Shown here piece after piece: positions 53,440 through 62,708 of a DNA stretch of 64,000 nucleotides. The notes beneath the pieces were generated by a model that was given only the letters and a program-made list of their open reading frames with translations, was not told the DNA's origin and searched no databases. The translations under genes were made by a program, and so were the position numbers. The stretch is from UBA5109 sp963975155 (GTDB lineage Bacteria > Pseudomonadota > Gammaproteobacteria > Pseudomonadales > Pseudohongiellaceae): assembly GCA_963975155.1 (NCBI GenBank), contig CAXBFG010000001.1:372001-436000 (forward strand), in the 5' to 3' direction. Position 1 is the first letter of the stretch, and every line of letters starts with the position of its first letter.

Positions 53440-56001
53440 TTGAACAATCCGGTGTCCCCACATACTCCCATGATGCAGCAATACCTGAAGGTAAAGGCTG
53501 CACATCCTGATGAATTACTTTTTTATCGCATGGGAGACTTTTACGAACTCTTCTTCAGTGATGCAGAAAAAGCTGCCAAGCTGCTCGACATTACCCTGAC
53601 TGCACGCGGTAAATCTTCCGGTTCTCCGATTCCCATGTGCGGGGTACCCTACCATGCTGTCGATCGCTATCTGGCTAAACTGGTCGAACTGGGCGTCTCA
53701 ATCGCGATCTGCGAACAAATAGGCGATCCTACGACCAGCAAGGGTCCCGTTGAACGCAAAGTTGTAAAGCTCATCACACCTGGAACCCTGAGTGATGAAG
53801 CCCTGCTTGAGGATACTCAGGATCGATTGTTATGTGCAATCTTCAGCAAGGGTCACAAATATGGCCTGGCCTCACTGGATTTGAGTGCGGGTCGCTTTTC
53901 TGTACTGGAAGTCGACACCGAAGATGCCTTGTTAAATGAACTGGAACGTATCAAACCTGCAGAGTTATTAATCAGTGAAAGCGCCCCCTGGCCATCGAAC
54001 CTGACTTCTCGTGCAGGAGTCCGCAAACGACCCGACTGGGATTTTGATCTGGATAGCGCACTGCGCTCCCTGCAACAACAGTTCCACACCGATAGCCTGG
54101 CCGGATTTGGTTGTCAGGATATGCATGCTGCCTTGAGTGCCGCTGGCTGCCTGCTGCACTATGCAAAAGAAACGCAATTCTCAGAACTGCCACACTGCCA
54201 AAGCCTGGGAGTTGAACAGAAGGATGACAGCCTGATCCTGGACAGCATCAGCCGTCGCAATCTGGAAATCGACCTTAATCTGAATGGCGGAAAAGAAAAT
54301 ACGCTGTGTGCCGTCTTTGACCATTGTTCCACGGCAATGGGTTCACGTCTTTTAAGACGCTGGCTGCATCGCCCCATTCGGGATATCAGTCAGATTCAGC
54401 TGCGTCAGCAAGCCATATCAAGTTTAATCAGCAACTATCACTATGAGAACATTCAGGTGCTGCTGAAGCAGATTGGTGACCTGGAACGCATTGTCGCCAG
54501 AATTGGCCTGCGCTCTGCACGTCCCCGTGACCTGGTGAAACTGCGGGAAGCACTGGCCCTGTTGCCGGAATTGCAGAGCAATCTGAAGACCATTGATTCC
54601 CCTCTCCTGCAAAGTCTGGCGCGTGCTATTGGCGAACATCCTGATTTACATAAGAAACTGGAACAGGCTATTGAAGAAAATCCGCCGGTTGTGATTCGGG
54701 AAGGTGGCGTCATTGCAAAGGGCTATGACAGTGAGCTTGATGAGCTCCGCAGCCTCAGTTCTACGGCCGGGGACTTCCTCAGTAAACTGGAACAGGATGA
54801 GAAAGCCACTACAGGCATCAGCACACTCAAGGTCGGTTATAACAGGGTTCACGGCTATTATATTGAAATCAGTCGCTTACAGTCCGATCAGGCTCCGGCT
54901 AGCTATATTCGCCGTCAAACCCTGAAAAATGCAGAACGCTTTATTACCCCGCAATTAAAGGAATTCGAAGACAAGGTGCTCAGCGCCAAAGGTAAATCGC
55001 TGGCACGCGAAAAACAGCTTTATGATGAACTACTCGATATCCTGGCACAGCAACTGAAGACACTGCAGGATAACGCTTTTGGTCTGGCCGAACTGGACGT
55101 GCTGACTAATTTTGCCGAACGCGCACAGTCCCTGAATCTGAGTTGTCCTGAACTCAGTGAACAAGCCGGCATTCAGATAAAACAGGGGCGGCATCCCGTG
55201 GTCGAACAGGTCATGGAAGAGGCCTTTGTCGCCAATGACCTGACGCTGGATCCGGATATTAATCTCATCATCATCACCGGCCCCAATATGGGTGGTAAAT
55301 CTACCTACATGAGACAATGTGCCATTATCGTCTTGCTGGCTTACACTGGTTGTTTCGTGCCTGCAGAACAGGCCACAATAGGCCCTGTTGATCGGATCTT
55401 TACCCGTATCGGTTCATCTGATGATCTGGCCGGCGGTCGTTCAACCTTTATGGTGGAAATGACAGAAACAGCCAATATTCTGCACAATGCCAGCGCTTCA
55501 AGTCTGGTCCTGATGGATGAGATTGGTCGCGGCACCAGCACCTTCGACGGACTTTCCCTGGCCTGGGCAAGTGCAGTCCATATAGCCACTAAAATTAAAG
55601 CCCCTACGCTGTTTGCTACCCACTATTTTGAACTAACCAGCCTGGCCGAGCAGTACCCTTCCGTCAAAAATGTGCACCTGAATGCGACGGAACACGACAA
55701 TGGCATTGTCTTTCTGCACAGCGTTGAAGATGGTCCGGCTAACCAAAGTTATGGTTTGCAGGTAGCACAATTAGCCGGTATTCCAAAGGCTGTGGTTGAT
55801 CAGGCTCGCCTGAAATTAAAGCAGCTGGAAACGGAAGAATTTAAACACAGCCCGCCTTCGGTTTTGCAGGAGGATATGTTCTCTTTGTATAAAACCCACC
55901 CGGCTATCGACCGGCTGCTGGAAACAGACCCGGACGAATTAACGCCAAAACAGGCCCAGGACTTCCTCTATCTGCTGAATAAACTAGTGCGGGAAGAGTA
56001 A
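53440..56001 (+). CDS. mutS: DNA mismatch repair protein MutS
   Basis: The 853-residue protein has the mismatch-contact motif GDFYELF (Phe34, Glu36), connector, clamp and an ABC-type ATPase with GPNMGGKST near residue 614, then MDEIGRGTSTFDG. The only start in the right place is TTG 53440; the next is ATG 53470 (MMQQYLKVK). Homologues have about ten residues before HTPMMQQYL, which favours TTG. MutS binds mismatches and recruits MutL. It is followed by fdxA after 45 bases. Confidence 0.97.
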   Translation: MNNPVSPHTPMMQQYLKVKAAHPDELLFYRMGDFYELFFSDAEKAAKLLDITLTARGKSSGSPIPMCGVPYHAVDRYLAKLVELGVSIAICEQIGDPTTSKGPVERKVVKLITPGTLSDEALLEDTQDRLLCAIFSKGHKYGLASLDLSAGRFSVLEVDTEDALLNELERIKPAELLISESAPWPSNLTSRAGVRKRPDWDFDLDSALRSLQQQFHTDSLAGFGCQDMHAALSAAGCLLHYAKETQFSELPHCQSLGVEQKDDSLILDSISRRNLEIDLNLNGGKENTLCAVFDHCSTAMGSRLLRRWLHRPIRDISQIQLRQQAISSLISNYHYENIQVLLKQIGDLERIVARIGLRSARPRDLVKLREALALLPELQSNLKTIDSPLLQSLARAIGEHPDLHKKLEQAIEENPPVVIREGGVIAKGYDSELDELRSLSSTAGDFLSKLEQDEKATTGISTLKVGYNRVHGYYIEISRLQSDQAPASYIRRQTLKNAERFITPQLKEFEDKVLSAKGKSLAREKQLYDELLDILAQQLKTLQDNAFGLAELDVLTNFAERAQSLNLSCPELSEQAGIQIKQGRHPVVEQVMEEAFVANDLTLDPDINLIIITGPNMGGKSTYMRQCAIIVLLAYTGCFVPAEQATIGPVDRIFTRIGSSDDLAGGRSTFMVEMTETANILHNASASSLVLMDEIGRGTSTFDGLSLAWASAVHIATKIKAPTLFATHYFELTSLAEQYPSVKNVHLNATEHDNGIVFLHSVEDGPANQSYGLQVAQLAGIPKAVVDQARLKLKQLETEEFKHSPPSVLQEDMFSLYKTHPAIDRLLETDPDELTPKQAQDFLYLLNKLVREE

Positions 56002-56046
56002 ACCTTGCTAAAATGCGCAGCTTGAAAAGCATTAAGGAGATTTAGG

Positions 56047-56370
56047 ATGACCTTTGTAGTTGGTGAAAATTGTATCCGTTGTAAACATACCGATTGTGTT
56101 GAAGTATGCCCTGTAGATTGTTTCTATGAAGGGCCTAACATGCTGGTCATCAATCCTGATGAGTGTATTGACTGTGCGCTTTGCGAGCCCGAGTGCCCGG
56201 TTGATGCCATCTATGCCGAAGACGAACTGCCTGAGGATCAGGCTGAGTTTCTTGAGCTCAATACCGAACTCAGTGAGCAATGGCCAAACATAACTGAAAT
56301 GAAGGATGCCATGCCTGATGCTGAAGAGTGGGCCGACAAAACCAATAAAAGACAATATCTGGAGCGTTGA
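56047..56370 (+). CDS. fdxA: Seven-iron ferredoxin FdxA
   Basis: The 107-residue protein has the two Fe-S binding regions CIRCKHTDCVEVCPVD and CIDCALCEPECPVDAI and a long C-terminal helix, matching the 7Fe ([3Fe-4S][4Fe-4S]) ferredoxin of Azotobacter and Pseudomonas. AAGGAG lies 6 bases before ATG 56047. It follows mutS, as in Pseudomonas, and is convergent with rpoS across 28 bases. Its electron partner is unknown. Confidence 0.95.
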   Translation: MTFVVGENCIRCKHTDCVEVCPVDCFYEGPNMLVINPDECIDCALCEPECPVDAIYAEDELPEDQAEFLELNTELSEQWPNITEMKDAMPDAEEWADKTNKRQYLER

Positions 56371-56398
56371 TCAGACTTGCTGATTGAGCAGGAAGATA

Positions 56399-57412
56399 TT
56401 AATCACTCTCATCGGTAATGTAATCAAAACTCAGGCCTTCCCTTTCCATAAAACGTCTTAGGCGCATCAGGGCTTCAATCTGAATTTGCCTGACTCTTTC
56501 ACGAGTCAGGCCGATTTCTTCACCCACCTCGTCCAAGGTGCTGGACTCATAACCAAACAAGCCAAAACGGCGTGCAATGATTTCCGATTCCCGATCGGAA
56601 AGTCGCTCAACCCAGTTTTCAAGCTTCTGACGTAAATCTTCTTTACCCAGTATTTTAACTGGGTCGGCATTTTCATCATCGGGAAACACATCCAGCAGAC
56701 ATTTATCCGTTTCATTCGCCAGTGGCGTATCTGCCGAGCACACCTTGATTTCTTTTTTCCTTAACTTGCTGATATGTTCCAATGGCAGCTGCATTTTGTT
56801 GGCCAACTCTTCATCCGTTGGTTCTCGTCCAAGACTTTCAGTGAGTTGACGTATTACCCGGGTACAGGAATTTATCTCTTTTATCAGATGGATGGGCATA
56901 CGAATGGTTTGCCCATTATTCATAATGGCCCTGTCTATGCTTTGCTTTATCCACCAGGTCGCATAGGTGGAAAAACGAAAGCCCAGCTCAGGGTCATATT
57001 TTTCGACTGCCCGCATCAAGCCCAGATTACCTTCTTCGATTAAATCCAGAAATGAAAGGCCACGATTAGTCGAACGTTTCGCCAGCGTCACGACCAAGCG
57101 TAAATTTGATTCGATCATCTGTTTTCTTGAATCTTCGTTACCCTTGCTGATTTCTCTGGCCAGCCTGATTTCTTCATGCGCCGATAATAAGGGTGTGTGC
57201 CCTATTTCATTCAGATACATGGTAGTCGGATCGAGCTTCACCTCTTTCTCTTCTTCACTATACGATGAAGCTTTCTTGATTTTTTTAACTTGCTGAACAG
57301 CTTTGGCTTGTATCTCTGGCTCTGAGACAGCAGTGGCTAGCAGAGGCTTGTCTATATTTTTAGAGGAAGGGTTTGCTGATGCGGGCGTGGAAGTATCATT
57401 CGTATTATCCAT
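56399..57412 (-). CDS. rpoS: RNA polymerase sigma factor RpoS
   Basis: About 337 residues with region 1.2 (DPTTMYLNEIGHTPLL), region 2 (NLRLVVTLAKR, LDLIEEGNLGLMRAVEKYD, FSTYATWWIKQSIDRAI), region 3 and region 4 (LTRERVRQIQIEALMRLR). RpoS is the stationary-phase and stress sigma factor. ATG 57412 has AGGAG seven bases upstream and is preferred to ATG 57451. The gene lies downstream of nlpD as in most gammaproteobacteria, and an rpoS promoter inside nlpD is expected but not identified. Confidence 0.96.
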   Translation of the reverse strand: MDNTNDTSTPASANPSSKNIDKPLLATAVSEPEIQAKAVQQVKKIKKASSYSEEEKEVKLDPTTMYLNEIGHTPLLSAHEEIRLAREISKGNEDSRKQMIESNLRLVVTLAKRSTNRGLSFLDLIEEGNLGLMRAVEKYDPELGFRFSTYATWWIKQSIDRAIMNNGQTIRMPIHLIKEINSCTRVIRQLTESLGREPTDEELANKMQLPLEHISKLRKKEIKVCSADTPLANETDKCLLDVFPDDENADPVKILGKEDLRQKLENWVERLSDRESEIIARRFGLFGYESSTLDEVGEEIGLTRERVRQIQIEALMRLRRFMEREGLSFDYITDESD

Positions 57413-57577
57413 ATCGGGACTCCTTTTCCGATTTACTCGAATTTGCTCCATTTTTTTTCAGTCAATACTGTCGGGAAATCAATAAGTATTTAACTAAGGA
57501 CCAGTATAGTACCAGCTTTATCTCGTCGCGAATTTTTTTGTTGGCTGATTGGCGTTCTGGAACTGAAATAGCAAAAC

Positions 57578-58366
57578 TCAGCGTGGCGGCAAATAAGAGA
57601 CCGGGTTTACCGGCTGACCAGCCAGTCTGATTTCAAAATGCAACATATCGCGATCCACTCCGGTTGAACCAAGACTGGCAATCTGCTGCCCCCTGGTCAC
57701 TCTGTCTCCTTCGCTTACATTCAATGAGCTGTTGTGTGCGTAAGCACTCAGAAACTGATCATTATGTTTAATAATGATCAGCTCCCCATAACGCAGCAAG
57801 CCGTTTCCGGCATAGACCACTTCACCGGACTCGGCGGCCAATACCGGATCGCCCTCACGTCCGGCAATATCAATACCTTTATTTTCATTGCCGGTATTTG
57901 AGAAGGCTTTAATCACATTACCCTGTGATGGCCACATCCAGCGCAGCAAATTATTAGCCGGACCGGCAGCACGGCTTTGCGCATTACCAGTGGTATTTCT
58001 GTTTACGGTAGGTGCTGGTTCGTTTCGGGTGACAGTAGCAGCAGGTGGCGTTCGGGCAGTGGAAACACCGGATATATCCAGATTCAGTTCACGTCCCGGG
58101 TAAATTGTATAGGGTGCCTGTATATTATTTGCCTGGGCCAGGGCAGCGTAATCAAGATCATACATCCAGGCTATTGCATACAAAGTTTCACCTTCGTTGA
58201 TACGATGACGTGGACCATTCCCCATCACAACCGTGGTCCGTTCAGAAACCACCGCCTGCTGACCTATTTCAATAACAGGCGCGCGATAAGTGCCGCTGGA
58301 ACATGCGCTGAGCAACAACAGAATTGCCGTTAAGCAAGCAGCTCTAGTCAGATTTATGTTTATCAT
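57578..58366 (-). CDS. nlpD: NlpD-type lipoprotein, LysM plus degenerate LytM domain
   Basis: About 262 residues with lipoprotein signal ending LLLLSAC (Cys22), a LysM domain (HRINEGETLYAIAWMYDLDYAALAQANNI) and a C-terminal M23/LytM domain. The metal ligands are incomplete: HxGxD has become NKGIDIAG and HxH is reduced to LHFE. E. coli NlpD is also degenerate and activates amidase AmiC. ATG 58366 is chosen because it gives a normal lipoprotein signal; ATG 58405 would add 13 residues. It precedes rpoS. Confidence 0.92.
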   Translation of the reverse strand: MININLTRAACLTAILLLLSACSSGTYRAPVIEIGQQAVVSERTTVVMGNGPRHRINEGETLYAIAWMYDLDYAALAQANNIQAPYTIYPGRELNLDISGVSTARTPPAATVTRNEPAPTVNRNTTGNAQSRAAGPANNLLRWMWPSQGNVIKAFSNTGNENKGIDIAGREGDPVLAAESGEVVYAGNGLLRYGELIIIKHNDQFLSAYAHNSSLNVSEGDRVTRGQQIASLGSTGVDRDMLHFEIRLAGQPVNPVSYLPPR

Positions 58367-58391
58367 GGTGCCAGGAAGCACATGCTGCTGT

Positions 58392-59309
58392 TCATTTATG
58401 TTCATTTATCTTGGTTTGTAAATGCAATTGCTTAGTGGCCTGTTCATTCGTCTCGCCAAATTTTTCCAGAAAATAAACCAGGAAAAAACCGACCAGTACC
58501 AGCGCGGAAAACTTGATCCAGAAACCCGCTCCCATCGCTTCATTTAGCAAATGAAAAGGCCAGATGGTATACAGTGAACCCAGCAATATGCCGAGTAAGA
58601 ATGCCAGCGTTGCTTCATGCTTGTGCTTAAGCAGGTAAGCCAAAATATTTGAGAAAGTGATCAGTCCCACCACACAGCCAGCCATAAAAAGCAGTAGCAC
58701 CGCGAAGTCAAATTCCCTGACAGCATCCAATACTCTCTCGTAAGCACCCAGTAAGACAAGAATAAAAGCCCCGGAGATTCCGGGCAGTATCATAGCGCAG
58801 ATCGCAATAGCACCACATACAAAGAGAAACCATAAGCTGCCCTCATAGTTGCTTTCCGGAACAAGATTCAGGCTGACAGCAAATACCAGACCGGCAAGTA
58901 GCAATAGTGCTCTTTGCCAGGACCAAAGCAGTACATGTTTTCTGAGGAACAGGCTGGACGCCAGTATCAGTCCAATAAAGAAAGCCATGACGTAGACTTC
59001 AAGATTATCCAGAAGAAAGCCAACCACATTTGCCAGAATAAAAGCTGCACTGAGTATGCCGCAAAACAAGGTCAGCAGAAAATTGCCATTGATATGCTTC
59101 CAGGCTGCCTTCATGCCCTGTTTATGTAATATTTTTAATGCCTGAAGATTACAGGCCTGAATGGAAAAAATGAGTTCTTCATAAATATTGGTAATAAAGG
59201 CAATGGTTCCACCGGAGACGCCTGGAACCGTATCGGCTGCTCCCATAGCCATCCCCTTCAGAAAAAGTATCAGGCGATGTTTGTTAAAAAACTTTTCAAT
59301 GTCCGGCAT
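58392..59309 (-). CDS. DUF368 family undecaprenyl-phosphate translocase (PopT-like)
   Basis: About 305 residues, polytopic, with the signature GMAMGAADTVPGVSGGTIAF and a second repeat-like MILPGISGAFILVLLGAYE. DUF368 proteins have been shown in other bacteria to return undecaprenyl phosphate to the cytoplasmic face of the membrane. ATG 59309 has GGAAAGG just upstream and lies one base after the pcm stop; a longer start at 59378 lacks this. Its product should supply carrier lipid for peptidoglycan and for the O-antigen-like polymer in this window. Confidence 0.9.
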   Translation of the reverse strand: MPDIEKFFNKHRLILFLKGMAMGAADTVPGVSGGTIAFITNIYEELIFSIQACNLQALKILHKQGMKAAWKHINGNFLLTLFCGILSAAFILANVVGFLLDNLEVYVMAFFIGLILASSLFLRKHVLLWSWQRALLLLAGLVFAVSLNLVPESNYEGSLWFLFVCGAIAICAMILPGISGAFILVLLGAYERVLDAVREFDFAVLLLFMAGCVVGLITFSNILAYLLKHKHEATLAFLLGILLGSLYTIWPFHLLNEAMGAGFWIKFSALVLVGFFLVYFLEKFGETNEQATKQLHLQTKINEHK

Positions 59310-59310
59310 T

Positions 59311-59985
59311 TTACCTTTCCACTCCGCCCAAGAGGGGGACGAACACAACCGACTCGACGCTTTCGACTTCAACTTCACCGTTCACTTTTCTGCAAATTTG
59401 TAATTCCTGCTTCCTCGAATCGCCAACCGGAATAACAATAAGGCCCCCTTCGGCGAGTTGCTCAATCAGAGCCTTGGGTATTTCAGGAGCAGCCGCAGTT
59501 GTAATGATTGCATCGAATGGTGCGTGCTGTGGCCAGCCATATTGACCGTCTGCACATTTGAGCTGGATGTTATTAACGCCGAGTTGGGCCAGACGTTCCC
59601 TGGTTTTCATCAACAAGGGATTAATGCGTTCAATGCTGTATACCCGGTTTACCAGTTGCGCAAGAATTGCCGTTTGATACCCGCAACCGGTGCCGATCTC
59701 CAGCACGCTGGCCTTGTCTTCACTTAAAGCCGCCAGAACAATCTCCGTCATTCTGGCCACGATGTAGGGCTGCGAAATTGTCTGGTTGAAACCAATGGGC
59801 AGTGAAACATCTTCGTAGGCACGATGCGAAAGTGCCTCTTCGATAAACAGATGCCTGGGCGTGGTTCGGATAGCCTCCAGCACAGCAATCTGCTGGATAC
59901 CCTGTTCAATTAAACGCTGCACCAGGCGTTCCCTTGTGCGCAAGGAGGTCATGCCTATGCCTTGTTGCTGAATGCTGCTATTCAC
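59311..59985 (-). CDS. pcm: Protein-L-isoaspartate O-methyltransferase Pcm
   Basis: The 224-residue enzyme has the signature LPIGFNQTISQPYIVARMTE and SAM motif I VLEIGTGCGYQTAIL. It repairs isoaspartyl residues in aged proteins. GTG 59985 overlaps the truD stop as GTGA; ATG 59952, nine bases after AAGG, is a good alternative and would give 213 residues. In many relatives surE lies between truD and pcm; here it is absent. Confidence 0.93.
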   Translation of the reverse strand: MNSSIQQQGIGMTSLRTRERLVQRLIEQGIQQIAVLEAIRTTPRHLFIEEALSHRAYEDVSLPIGFNQTISQPYIVARMTEIVLAALSEDKASVLEIGTGCGYQTAILAQLVNRVYSIERINPLLMKTRERLAQLGVNNIQLKCADGQYGWPQHAPFDAIITTAAAPEIPKALIEQLAEGGLIVIPVGDSRKQELQICRKVNGEVEVESVESVVFVPLLGGVER

Positions 59986-61058
59986 GGTGTTGCATGCTCC
60001 TCGGTATCTGGTTGATTTTCCTGAGTACTGCTATGGGGTCTCAGCTTGACCAGTTCCCGTAACAATGAAGTGGCATAAGACCCCTTATTTAAACTGAACT
60101 CCAGTACAAGCGCGGTTTTATTTTCTATCCTGTAAGTCAATTGACCTGGCACAGATCGTAGTGCTCTTCTTTGTTGCTCCAAGCCTGCTGACTCCAGGCC
60201 TGTTTTTAAGTCTCTTTCAGAAGATATCAGGTCCATCTCCATAGCTGCACATTGCGCTTGTGACTTCAATTTCCCGGCACCCCACAAGGGACCCGAAGGA
60301 TGTATATCCTTTTGTTGAAGTCGCTCTGCCAATACTTCATTCCAGCTGTCCGGGAGAAAACATGCCGAGCTGGCATCCAGACTCATCACATCTCCGGGAA
60401 TGTAGGCATTCCAGCTTTGCTGCTCTACCCGCTGTGACAAAACCCTGTTAAATAAATAGGCACGTGCAGCAGATAAATAGATTCCTCGTCGATAACGATC
60501 ACTCAGCCTTAGCTCACCACTAAAAAACTGCCGTGCCATCTGTACATTATCCGCGTTATTGCCAAAACGTTGTTCACCAAAATAATTTGGCACCCCGTGC
60601 TTGGCGATAAGCTGCAAACGTTCGTCTAGTTTCACAGGGTCATCACTCAAATCGCTGAGGCGAATAATAAAGTTGTTACTGACATGACTGCCGCGTTTTA
60701 GTTTGCGCTTATTTCTGTGTATGCGACAAAGCTTCAGATGCTCCGAATCAAAATTATCGATAAGAGCTTCGGTTTTTTCTCTTGGTTTGATACTGAACCA
60801 TTGTCTGCTTACTGCCTGTTTATCTTTCATTCCTGAAAAGGAAACATCACGCTCCGGAAGCTTAAACAAATCCATCAGCAGCTTCTGAACGTCCCGGGTG
60901 CTTAAGCCTGTTTTTTCTACCAATAAAAAAAGGTGGTCGCCTTCACCATCGGGTTCAAAATTTAAATTTTCGCTGACCCGAAAATCTTCTGGTTTAATTT
61001 TATAGCTGGCGGAAATGACGGGTTCAGAAAATGCATAGGCTAGTTCTTGCATGGTCAT
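59982..61058 (-). CDS. truD: tRNA pseudouridine(13) synthase TruD
   Basis: The 358-residue enzyme has the catalytic Asp79 in GMKDKQAVSRQ and the signature NYFGEQRFGNNADN, followed by the inserted TRUD domain and the C-terminal LVLEFSLNKGSYATSLLREL. It isomerises U13 in tRNA-Glu. ATG 61058 is one base after the ispF stop and its own stop is coupled to pcm. All hallmark motifs are intact. Confidence 0.95.
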   Translation of the reverse strand: MTMQELAYAFSEPVISASYKIKPEDFRVSENLNFEPDGEGDHLFLLVEKTGLSTRDVQKLLMDLFKLPERDVSFSGMKDKQAVSRQWFSIKPREKTEALIDNFDSEHLKLCRIHRNKRKLKRGSHVSNNFIIRLSDLSDDPVKLDERLQLIAKHGVPNYFGEQRFGNNADNVQMARQFFSGELRLSDRYRRGIYLSAARAYLFNRVLSQRVEQQSWNAYIPGDVMSLDASSACFLPDSWNEVLAERLQQKDIHPSGPLWGAGKLKSQAQCAAMEMDLISSERDLKTGLESAGLEQQRRALRSVPGQLTYRIENKTALVLEFSLNKGSYATSLLRELVKLRPHSSTQENQPDTEEHATP

Positions 61059-61059
61059 C

Positions 61060-61548
61060 TTAGTTACTCTGTACCAAAACGATTGCCTGCACTGCTATAC
61101 CTTCTCCTCGGCCTGTAAAACCCAGACCCTCACTGGTTGTTGCTTTGATACTGATGTCCTCAACTTTGATGGACAGCGTATTTGCCAGTGATTCCCGCAT
61201 CTGCATCTGATATGGAGCCAGTTTAGGCTGTTCTGCTATGACCGTGATATCGGCATTACCCAGACGCCAGCCACGCTCTCTCAGCAATGCATATACCTGC
61301 TTTAATAAAGCAAGGCTGCTGATACCTTTATACTGTGGATCCTTATCCGGGAAGTGCTGACCGATATCGCCCAGTGCCACGGCCCCCAGCAGGGCATCAC
61401 AAAGTGCATGGCTCAGTACATCGCCATCGGAGTGCGCCAGCAAGGTATGTGCATGAGGAATACGCACGCCTGCCAGTACAATATAAGCATCATTTGCCGA
61501 TTCTTTAGCAAAACGATGAACGTCAAAGCCGCTGCCAACTCTAAACAT
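61060..61548 (-). CDS. ispF: 2-C-methyl-D-erythritol 2,4-cyclodiphosphate synthase IspF
   Basis: The 162-residue enzyme starts MFRVGSGFDVHRF, with zinc ligands Asp9 and His11, then AHSDGDVLSHALCDALLGA and the C-terminal KATTSEGLGFTGRGEGIAVQA. It makes the cyclic diphosphate in the MEP isoprenoid pathway, which also supplies undecaprenyl carrier. It lies 51 bases downstream of ispD. Confidence 0.96.
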   Translation of the reverse strand: MFRVGSGFDVHRFAKESANDAYIVLAGVRIPHAHTLLAHSDGDVLSHALCDALLGAVALGDIGQHFPDKDPQYKGISSLALLKQVYALLRERGWRLGNADITVIAEQPKLAPYQMQMRESLANTLSIKVEDISIKATTSEGLGFTGRGEGIAVQAIVLVQSN

Positions 61549-61599
61549 AATACTGCACTTCTGTTTTGACTTTTAATGACAACACTGTTGCTACAAGAC

Positions 61600-62337
61600 T
61601 CATGGCTTTACTTTACCCAGCTGCATCAATAAAAACTCCGCAAGTTTTAAATCTTCCGGTGAGGTGATTTTAATATTATCGCTGCGCCCTTCGACCAGTT
61701 TTACAGCCAGACCTAAGGCTTCGACTGCAGCAGCTTCATCAGTTGCCAAAAAACCCTTTTGCAGCGCAGCACTCATTGCATTACGCAATACTCCGAATCT
61801 AAACAATTGCGGCGTGGCTGCCAACCAGTATTGACTCCGGTCCGGAGTATCCACAACCTGCATGGCTGCATCACTACGTTTCAGGGTATCCTTCACCGGA
61901 CTGGCCAGCACTCCCCCAACATCATCGTGCTGCATACTTACAACAAGCTTGTTTATATCCTCCGGCATGACACAGGGCCTGACCGCATCATGCACCATCA
62001 CCCAGTCATTATCTGCTGCCAGCATATGCAGTGCCTGCAGGCCATTGGCAACGGAGTTCAGCCGCTCATCCCCGCCCTCAACGATGATCAGATCCGGAAA
62101 TTGCACAGCCAAAGAGGCAGCAAAATAATCATCATCAGGATGCAAGACCAGAATTATTTTTTCCAGGTAGGGCAAGTCCCTTAATGTTTGCAGCGTCCAG
62201 GCAAGAATTTCCCTGTTATGCAGTTTCAGGTATTGTTTCGGAGTGTCTGAGCCAAAGCGTTTACCGATACCGGCTGCCGGGACCAATGCCCAGCATTTCT
62301 GATTTTGATGCACTACTGGAATAGACAAGTCAGACAA
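61600..62337 (-). CDS. ispD: 2-C-methyl-D-erythritol 4-phosphate cytidylyltransferase IspD
   Basis: The 245-residue enzyme has the nucleotide-binding segment VPAAGIGKRFGSDTPKQY, VHDAVRPCV and the C-terminal DNIKITSPEDLKLAE. It couples CTP to methylerythritol phosphate. The start appears to be TTG 62337 with a weak ribosome site; the next usable starts lie too close to the nucleotide loop. Pathway order ftsB-ispD-ispF is as in other gammaproteobacteria. Confidence 0.95.
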   Translation of the reverse strand: MSDLSIPVVHQNQKCWALVPAAGIGKRFGSDTPKQYLKLHNREILAWTLQTLRDLPYLEKIILVLHPDDDYFAASLAVQFPDLIIVEGGDERLNSVANGLQALHMLAADNDWVMVHDAVRPCVMPEDINKLVVSMQHDDVGGVLASPVKDTLKRSDAAMQVVDTPDRSQYWLAATPQLFRFGVLRNAMSAALQKGFLATDEAAAVEALGLAVKLVEGRSDNIKITSPEDLKLAEFLLMQLGKVKP

Positions 62338-62371
62338 GGCATTCTCAATACTTTAAGTGGGACTTTCAGCT

Positions 62372-62689
62372 TTACTCTGAATCCGGATTAACAACTGGGG
62401 AAAGATCAGCTGGCGTTTCTTCTTCTATAATCAGGAAGAAAGTTTCACCTTCCTTTATTAGCCCGAGTTCGTTACGGGCATGTTCCTCGATGGCATCCAT
62501 TCCGGTCTGTAATTCTGCTACCTCGTTATGGAGCTCTGCATTACGCTGCTCGAGTTCGGCATTCTCAAGCTCCTGCACATCAATCTGTTGCTCCAGGCGA
62601 TTTATATCAGCAAAACTGCCTTCGCCAACCCATAAGCGATATTGCAAGCCAATAAAAATCAGTATTAATACAGCTATCAGTATTTTCAA
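62372..62689 (-). CDS. ftsB: Cell division protein FtsB
   Basis: A 105-residue bitopic protein: membrane helix (ILIAVLILIFIGLQYRLW, 3-20), then a leucine-zipper-like coiled coil (INRLEQQIDVQELENAELEQRN) and the conserved ARNELGLIKEGETFF. FtsB forms a complex with FtsQ and FtsL at the septum. The start is TTG 62689, preceded by GGGGGA six bases away. It lies 19 bases downstream of eno, as in Pseudomonas and E. coli. Confidence 0.93.
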   Translation of the reverse strand: MKILIAVLILIFIGLQYRLWVGEGSFADINRLEQQIDVQELENAELEQRNAELHNEVAELQTGMDAIEEHARNELGLIKEGETFFLIIEEETPADLSPVVNPDSE

Positions 62690-62708
62690 GCTGTTCCCCC
62701 AATAAGCG

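Noticed and set aside
56371..56398. Terminator hairpin between fdxA and rpoS
   Set aside because: Only a short TGCT/AGCA stem is seen, with no U tract.
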